A DNA stretch of 64,000 nt from BOKV01 sp041987205 (lineage in GTDB: Bacteria; Pseudomonadota; Alphaproteobacteria; Rhizobiales; Rhizobiaceae), in assembly GCA_041987205.1 (NCBI GenBank), contig JBHIWX010000010.1, positions 1-64,000 of the forward strand, in the 5' to 3' direction. Below, piece by piece: positions 58,817-64,000 of this stretch. The translations under genes and the position numbers were made by a program. The notes below the pieces were generated by a model. It made no database searches, was not told the DNA's origin, and saw only the letters and a list, made by a program, of their open reading frames with translations. Positions within the stretch are counted from its first letter, which is position 1, and each line of letters begins with the position of its first letter.

Positions 58817-60154
58817 ATGCCTGACCAGCCCGAAATCGCCATCCCGTCCGAGACTCTCGGTGGACATGTCGACAGCTACTACGCCGCCACGGCGCGCGAC
58901 CTACCGACCTTTCCTGCGCTGGAGGGCAGGCGAGAGGTCGCTGTCTGCGTGATCGGCGGCGGGCTCGCCGGCCTGACGGCCGCGCTTGAACTGGCGCGCG
59001 CCGGGCAGGATGTCGCGCTCATCGAGGCGAACCGGGTCGGCTGGGCGGCGTCGGGACGCAATGGCGGCTTCGTCTCCGCCGGGTTTTCGGAATCGATCCT
59101 CAATCTGGAGGCGCGCCTTGGGCGGGAACGTGCCCGCGAACTCTACGCGCTGAGCGTCGGGGGAGTCGACTATGTGCGCAATCTGATCGCGGCCAGCGGC
59201 CGGCAGGATCTCATCGGCGGGCATGGCTGGCTGAAGATGATCCGGCACGGCGGCACGGACGCGCTCAAGCGTTACGCCGAGCGCATGGTGCGCGACTACG
59301 GTGCCAGCTATCGCTTCTTGCCGCGCAACGAACTCGCGCGATACGTCACCTCGCCGCGCTACCATGCCGGCCTGGTCGACGAGGGGCCGTTCCACATCCA
59401 TCCGCTCAACTATTCCGGCCTCGTCGCCAGTGAGGCGGCGAAGGCGGGAGCGGCTCTGTTTGAGCAATCGAGGGTGACGAGCCTGCGCCGAAAGGGCGGT
59501 ACGTGGGTCGTGGAAACCGCACGGGGCAGCGTCGAGGCGCGCAATGTCGTTCTGGCGACCAGTGCCTATGGCGGGCCGTTGCGCCGGATCGATGCCGCCG
59601 TGCTGCCCGTGTCGACCTACGTCGTCACGGCGCGGTCGCGCAAACTCGACCAGGCCATCCATTTCGGCGGTTGCCTTGGCGACACCCGCCGTGCCGGCGA
59701 CTATTACCGCATCGTCGGCGAAAGGGAGGGAAGACGGCTGCTGTGGGGCGGCCGGATCACCACGCGGCGCTCCGTGCCGCCGCATCTGGGCGAGAGCCTC
59801 GCCCGTGACATCCGCTCGGTCTATCCGCAGTTGGACGACCTCGAGATCGACCATGCCTGGGCCGGGCTGATGGGCTACGCCATCCACAAGATGCCGCTCA
59901 TCGGCCGGCTCGACGAAGGATTGTGGGCGGCCACAGCTCTGGGCGGACACGGTCTCAACACCACGGCGATGGCGGGCAGCCTGATCGGCGCGGCGATTGC
60001 CAATGGCGATGATCGCTGGCGGCTTTTTGAACCGTTCAAGGCGCGTTGGGGCGGCGGGATCGTCGGCCGCGCGGCGACGCAACTGGCCTATTGGCGCCTG
60101 CGCCTGCTCGACAGGCTCGAGGAAGGGCGCGCCGCGCCCGCGCCGATGCCTTAA
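58817..60154 (+). CDS. FAD-dependent amine/amino acid oxidoreductase (DAO family)
   Basis: A 445-residue flavoprotein. The FAD-binding Rossmann motif is VCVIGGGLAGLTAALELA (about residue 43), with the acidic end of strand 2 at VALIEANRVGWAASGRNGG, as in gamma-glutamylputrescine oxidase PuuB and related amine oxidases. The C-terminal stretch MGYAIHKMPLIGRLDEGLW and ALGGHGLNTTAMAG closes the FAD site. The substrate is probably an amino acid or amine. The ATG at 58817 has GAGG eight bases upstream and removes a non-family N-terminal extension. Stands alone. Confidence 0.9.
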   Translation: MPDQPEIAIPSETLGGHVDSYYAATARDLPTFPALEGRREVAVCVIGGGLAGLTAALELARAGQDVALIEANRVGWAASGRNGGFVSAGFSESILNLEARLGRERARELYALSVGGVDYVRNLIAASGRQDLIGGHGWLKMIRHGGTDALKRYAERMVRDYGASYRFLPRNELARYVTSPRYHAGLVDEGPFHIHPLNYSGLVASEAAKAGAALFEQSRVTSLRRKGGTWVVETARGSVEARNVVLATSAYGGPLRRIDAAVLPVSTYVVTARSRKLDQAIHFGGCLGDTRRAGDYYRIVGEREGRRLLWGGRITTRRSVPPHLGESLARDIRSVYPQLDDLEIDHAWAGLMGYAIHKMPLIGRLDEGLWAATALGGHGLNTTAMAGSLIGAAIANGDDRWRLFEPFKARWGGGIVGRAATQLAYWRLRLLDRLEEGRAAPAPMP

Positions 60155-60280
60155 CGACAGGCCGGGCGTGCCTTTTTGCTTTGCACAAGCGTGAATCCAC
60201 AGCCTCCACGCGCCCAAACCCTTGTTTCGTTTATCAAACCCGCAAATGCAATTTGAAGCCGTGCTGCCCGAAATTGCGTC

Positions 60281-60309
60281 TTGTGAGTTTCACACTGGCT
60301 CGGTATAAG
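60281..60309 (+). promoter_or_regulatory. Sigma-70 promoter of dksA
   Basis: TTGTGA (60281-60286), a 17-base spacer, then TATAAG (60304-60309). Transcription would start near 60316, about 28 bases before the start codon. A CCCGC/GCGGG hairpin overlaps the start point. Confidence 0.65.
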
Positions 60310-60343
60310 GCCCGCACTTTCGCGGGTTATCGAGGGTGTGTTC

Positions 60344-60760
<417 letters not shown>

Positions 60761-60770
60761 TCGCCAGCTC

Positions 60771-60797
60771 AAGCGCTCCTCTATGGAGCGCTTTTTT
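60771..60797 (+). terminator. dksA terminator
   Basis: A perfect 9-bp stem AAGCGCTCC/GGAGCGCTT (60771-60779 with 60785-60793) with a 5-base loop, followed by six T. Confidence 0.92.
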
Positions 60798-60817
60798 GTT
60801 TCAGGACGGTTCGCGCC

Positions 60818-61723
60818 TCAGTTGGGTTTCGTGCCCGACAGCTCGTCGAGCAGGCGCTGCATTTCCTCTTCCATGCTTTCGGAGCGCTTGCGCCCCGCGG
60901 CGACCGGCGGTTCGGGCGGCGCGACTTCGGCGCTCACGCTACGACGCGGGGCAAGGCTGCGCTCCTCGGGCGCCTTGCGCGGCGGCGCGACCAGCGTCTC
61001 GTCCTCGTTGAAGGCCGCTTCCAGATCGCTCGAGAATTGTTCGTCGAAGGACTGCCCGTTGCCGGCGCGGGGCGCGGCAGTGCGCTCCGGTGCGGAAGAT
61101 GCCAGCGCCGGCCGGTTGGGAGAGACGGGACGCGCGGGCACCTGGACAGGTGTCGGCCGTGCCTCGACGGCAGGCGTTGACCGTGCCTCGGTGGCGGGCG
61201 CCGGCCGTTCGCTCACCGGCCGTTCGCTCACCGGTTTGGCCGGCTCGCTTTTGACGGCCTCGGTCCGGGCCGGTTCGTGCTTTGCAGGCTCTGCCTCGTC
61301 GCTTTCGATCTCAGGCTCGAACGACGCTTCTGCGCGGTTCTCGGCCGATTCGGCCTCAGGCTCTTCGAAGTGTTCCTCGGCCGGTTCGTCATAGCTCCCG
61401 GATTCGGGCGCCAGATCGGGATAGGCGGCCGCGTGCATCGGAATGCGCTGCTCGATTAGGACATCCGTCGGTCCGCCGATCATGATCAGATGCTCGACAT
61501 TGTCGCGACGCACGAGCACCAGCCGGCGCTTGTCGTCGACCACGGCTGCGTCCGTGACCGAAAGCCTTGGCTGGCGGCCGCGGCCTGCCTTGACCTCCTT
61601 GCCGCCGGCGATCTTGCGAAAGATCCAGAACAGCAGCACCAGCGCGACCGCGAGGCTGACGACGATCAGGGTCAGGACCAGGCCGGGAGAATTGCCGTCG
61701 AAGGCGGATTGCAGCCAGGACAT
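60818..61723 (-). CDS. FliO-like membrane protein with disordered C-terminus
   Basis: A 301-residue protein with one N-terminal membrane helix (LVLTLIVVSLAVALVLLFWI, about 15-34) followed by a small FliO-type domain (RLSVTDAAVVDDKRRLVLVR, then VEHLIMIGGPTDVLIEQRI). From about residue 115 it is a long disordered tail rich in Pro, Glu, Ala and Ser, with a short C-terminal helix (EEEMQRLLDELSG). FliO helps assemble the flagellar export gate, but no flagellar genes surround it. An AAGGAG ribosome site lies seven bases before the ATG at 61723. Divergent from cckA, convergent with dksA. Confidence 0.78.
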   Translation of the reverse strand: MSWLQSAFDGNSPGLVLTLIVVSLAVALVLLFWIFRKIAGGKEVKAGRGRQPRLSVTDAAVVDDKRRLVLVRRDNVEHLIMIGGPTDVLIEQRIPMHAAAYPDLAPESGSYDEPAEEHFEEPEAESAENRAEASFEPEIESDEAEPAKHEPARTEAVKSEPAKPVSERPVSERPAPATEARSTPAVEARPTPVQVPARPVSPNRPALASSAPERTAAPRAGNGQSFDEQFSSDLEAAFNEDETLVAPPRKAPEERSLAPRRSVSAEVAPPEPPVAAGRKRSESMEEEMQRLLDELSGTKPN

Positions 61724-62116
61724 GAGCTTACTCCTTACATTCGCAACGGGGCCATTCCCGCATGAACCTGATGGCAGGAGGGCACATCGCAATCGAACGC
61801 GTCACGACGAACGGATCCTGGACCCGTTCCCCGGTGCCTTCGAGCTTTCCGCGCCGCCCGCCGCGACAGCCGCGCAATCAACTGCGGAAAAACCTATACC
61901 AACATGCTTTGACGGCGAAATGATTAACCGTGCCCGTCCACTGCCGGTTGTGAGCAATGGGGAAACATTTTGGCGAGATGGTGGCCTTGCCGCCACTTGG
62001 CCTTGCGCAGGCTGTGCCAAATCGCAGTGCAGGGCTTCCGCAGACCCCGCGAATATGGTTTCAAGAAGCCTGCTGAGCGTGCCATCGCCGCGTTGGGGCA
62101 GTCACGGGACCGAAAC
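61724..62116. other. Intergenic region between the fliO-like gene and cckA
   Basis: No separate gene is supported here. The cckA reading frame stays open upstream at least to about 62042, so an earlier cckA start cannot be excluded. No full CtrA box was seen. Confidence 0.5.
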
Positions 62117-64000
62117 TTGAACACCACGGACAGGGCCAAGGCCAAATCCACTTCGCTGGAGCCGATTATCCGCCAACCGCCAAAGGCTTACGGCGCGGCG
62201 CGGCTTGTCGTGCTGGGGCTCACCCTGGCGATCCTCGCGATCCTGATCTACGTGGCGGGCCGCGAGCGGCTGGGCGAGCCCGGGCTTCTGGCCGTGCTGG
62301 GCGCGCTTGCCGGCATCGGCGTGTTCTTCCTGTTTGCGCTTTCGCTGGGCTATCTGCAGCTTTCCTCCCGCCGCGCGATGGAGGAACTCTACGGCAATCT
62401 GGTCGACGGCATGGATTCCGGCGTCGTCGTCGCAGACGAACAGGGGCGCATCGTCTACGCCAACCGCGCCTATGCCGACCTGCTCGGTGCGCGCGAGGAA
62501 AGCGATGTCGTCAGCGTCGAGGCACTGTTCTCGCGGCGCATGGATTCCGCCGACATCGTCTATCGCATCGCCAATGCGGTAAAGGCAGGCGAATCCCAGG
62601 TCGAGGAATTCCGGCTGGCGAGCGGCCTGAAAAATGGCGAGGAAGGCGCGCGCTGGTTCCGCCTGCGCGCCCGCCCGATGAAGATGGAAGGCCATCGCGC
62701 GCCACTGACCGTGTGGCAGGTCTCCGACATCACGGCCGACCGCAGGCGGCAGGAAACCGCCTTCCTGGAACTGCAGAACGCGATCCATTATCTCGACCAC
62801 GCGCCGGCCGGTTTCCTGTCGAGCGAGGCCGACGGCGCGCTGGTCTACATCAACGCCACACTGGCCGACTGGCTCGGCATCGATCTGGCCCGCTTCAGGC
62901 CGGGCGAGACGAACATTTCCGAACTGGTGCCCGGCGACGGCATGGCGCTCCTGCGCGCCGTCAAGCCCGACGCCAGCGAGACCAAGACCTCGGTCATCGA
63001 TCTCGATCTCGCCAAGAGCGATGGCACCCGCCTGCCGGTGCGGCTCTACCATCGCGTGCCCGCGACCGCCGACGGCGCGCCGGGCGCCACGCGCACGCTG
63101 GTGATCAACCGGCTGGTGGGCGAGGGCGGCGATGCGTTGCGCGACGCCGAACTGCGCTTCACCCGCTTCTTCGACAACACGCCCTTCGCCATCACCTCAT
63201 TTGCCGCCGACGGTACCGTGCGCCGCACCAACGCGCCCTTCCTGCGCATGTTCGCCACGGCAATCGACGAGCATGGCGGCATCGAGGGACTGCGCTACAC
63301 CGATCTGACGGATGAGGCCGGCGCGGACCTCCTTGAAACCGCCTGGCAGGCAGCACTCGCCGGCCAGGCGACGATCGACCCGGTCGAACTGGCGCTGCGC
63401 GGAGAGGGCGGGCGCTATGTGCGCTTCTTCCTCAACCCGGCGACCGCCTCGTCCGACGGCGAAGACGGTAGCGAGGACGAGCGGGTCGTCGCCTATGTCA
63501 TGGAGACGACCGAGCAGCGCGCGCTCGAGGAACAGTTCGCCCAGGGCCAGAAGATGCAAGCCGTCGGCCAGCTCGCCGGCGGCGTGGCGCATGATTTCAA
63601 CAACGTGTTGACCGCGATCATCGGCTTTTCCGACCTGCTGCTCGCCAATCACCGCCCGTCGGACCCGTCCTTCCAGGACATCATGAACATCAAGCAGAAC
63701 GCCAACCGGGCGGCGAGCCTGGTGCGGCAATTGCTGGCCTTCTCCAGGCGGCAGACGCTGCGCCCCGAAGTGCTGCACCTGTCGGACGTGCTGTCCGACC
63801 TCAAGATGCTGCTCGACCGACTCCTCGGCGAGAAGGTTTCGCTCAAGGTCGTCCACGGCCGCGATTTGTGGCCGGTCAAGGCCGACGTGTCGCAGTTCGA
63901 ACAGGTCGTGGTGAACCTTTCGGTCAACGCACGCGACGCCATGCCGGAAGGCGGCGTGCTGACCATCCGCACCCTCAATGTCGACGCCGAACAGTCGAAA
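62117..64000 (+). CDS. cckA: Cell cycle hybrid histidine kinase CckA, N-terminal part
   Basis: The first 628 residues of CckA; the gene runs off the window. Two membrane helices (VVLGLTLAILAILIYVAG and LLAVLGALAGIGVFFLFALS) are followed by PAS domains (GMDSGVVVADEQGRIVYANR; HYLDHAPAGFLSSEADGALV; FFDNTPFAITSFAADGTV). The HisKA motif GGVAHDFNNVLTAIIGF has the phospho-His at about residue 492, and the ATPase domain begins with NLSVNARDAMPEGG. The receiver domain should follow beyond base 64000. I chose TTG at 62117 with GGGA eight bases upstream; no ATG is near, so the start is uncertain. It feeds phosphate to ChpT (25339) and CtrA (32145). Confidence 0.93.
   Translation, partial: MNTTDRAKAKSTSLEPIIRQPPKAYGAARLVVLGLTLAILAILIYVAGRERLGEPGLLAVLGALAGIGVFFLFALSLGYLQLSSRRAMEELYGNLVDGMDSGVVVADEQGRIVYANRAYADLLGAREESDVVSVEALFSRRMDSADIVYRIANAVKAGESQVEEFRLASGLKNGEEGARWFRLRARPMKMEGHRAPLTVWQVSDITADRRRQETAFLELQNAIHYLDHAPAGFLSSEADGALVYINATLADWLGIDLARFRPGETNISELVPGDGMALLRAVKPDASETKTSVIDLDLAKSDGTRLPVRLYHRVPATADGAPGATRTLVINRLVGEGGDALRDAELRFTRFFDNTPFAITSFAADGTVRRTNAPFLRMFATAIDEHGGIEGLRYTDLTDEAGADLLETAWQAALAGQATIDPVELALRGEGGRYVRFFLNPATASSDGEDGSEDERVVAYVMETTEQRALEEQFAQGQKMQAVGQLAGGVAHDFNNVLTAIIGFSDLLLANHRPSDPSFQDIMNIKQNANRAASLVRQLLAFSRRQTLRPEVLHLSDVLSDLKMLLDRLLGEKVSLKVVHGRDLWPVKADVSQFEQVVVNLSVNARDAMPEGGVLTIRTLNVDAEQSK

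Overview
The window reads as a chromosomal segment of a GC-rich alphaproteobacterium of the order Hyphomicrobiales (Rhizobiales), most like the Mesorhizobium/Phyllobacteriaceae/Brucella side. The evidence is the gene set and order (ftsH and glmM, serC-serA, rpoH next to rluD, eipA-chpT near ctrA, dksA and fliO-like next to cckA), alphaproteobacterial RNA elements, and CtrA-type sites (TTAA-N7-TTAA, TTAACCAT). The genus assignment is inference.

Layout. 1-4482: the 3' end of ftsH, then an accessory block (sterol-desaturase-like hydroxylase, TetR regulator, beta-helix protein plus diheme cytochrome) lying between ftsH and glmM. 4672-12727: glmM, a CtrA-box-preceded outer-membrane protein, serC-serA with a leader RNA, an EamA exporter and purA. 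12841-18322: a proline/glutamine-rich membrane protein, a TPP-riboswitch-controlled transporter (permease and binding protein, no ATPase), a lipoprotein and a methyltransferase. 18341-25121: rpoH, rluD, envelope proteins, a diheme peroxidase-like protein, a coiled-coil membrane protein and eipA. 25339-33717: chpT, the glycine cleavage operon gcvTHP under a tandem glycine riboswitch, a single-domain response regulator, ctrA and a fliJ-like gene. 33718-37154: an accessory, repeat-rich stretch with a 60-nt direct repeat, a small Cys-rich protein, a GIY-YIG nuclease between 39-bp inverted repeats, three more related palindromes, and an AT-rich OLD-type ATPase/Toprim gene. 37155-48681: class II ribonucleotide reductase nrdJ with paired NrdR boxes, a diguanylate cyclase, gpt, cytochrome b561, a TpsB-like outer-membrane transporter coupled to an exported repeat protein, and a CinA-type protein. 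48784-64000: tRNA-Leu, a fatty-acid desaturase plus AlkB-like hydroxylase pair, a large glycoside-hydrolase-like protein, envelope proteins, the ycjX/ycjF pair, a SixA-like phosphatase, an amine-oxidase-like flavoprotein, dksA, a FliO-like protein and the 5' part of cckA.

How the genes work together. All three proteins of the CckA-ChpT-CtrA phosphorelay are encoded within 37 kb. CtrA-type sites lie upstream of ctrA itself, of a neighbouring response regulator and of an Omp25-like gene, so the relay probably controls surface composition as well as the cell cycle. Central metabolism is riboregulated at three places (serC leader, TPP, tandem glycine). The parts most likely to hold undescribed biology are the GIY-YIG gene with its matching palindromes, the isolated OLD-family gene next to it, the TpsB-like/repeat-protein pair, the TetR/beta-helix/diheme unit, and three stacked hairpins downstream of a small exported protein gene. 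All functional statements come from reading the sequence and from remembered family knowledge; no database search was run.
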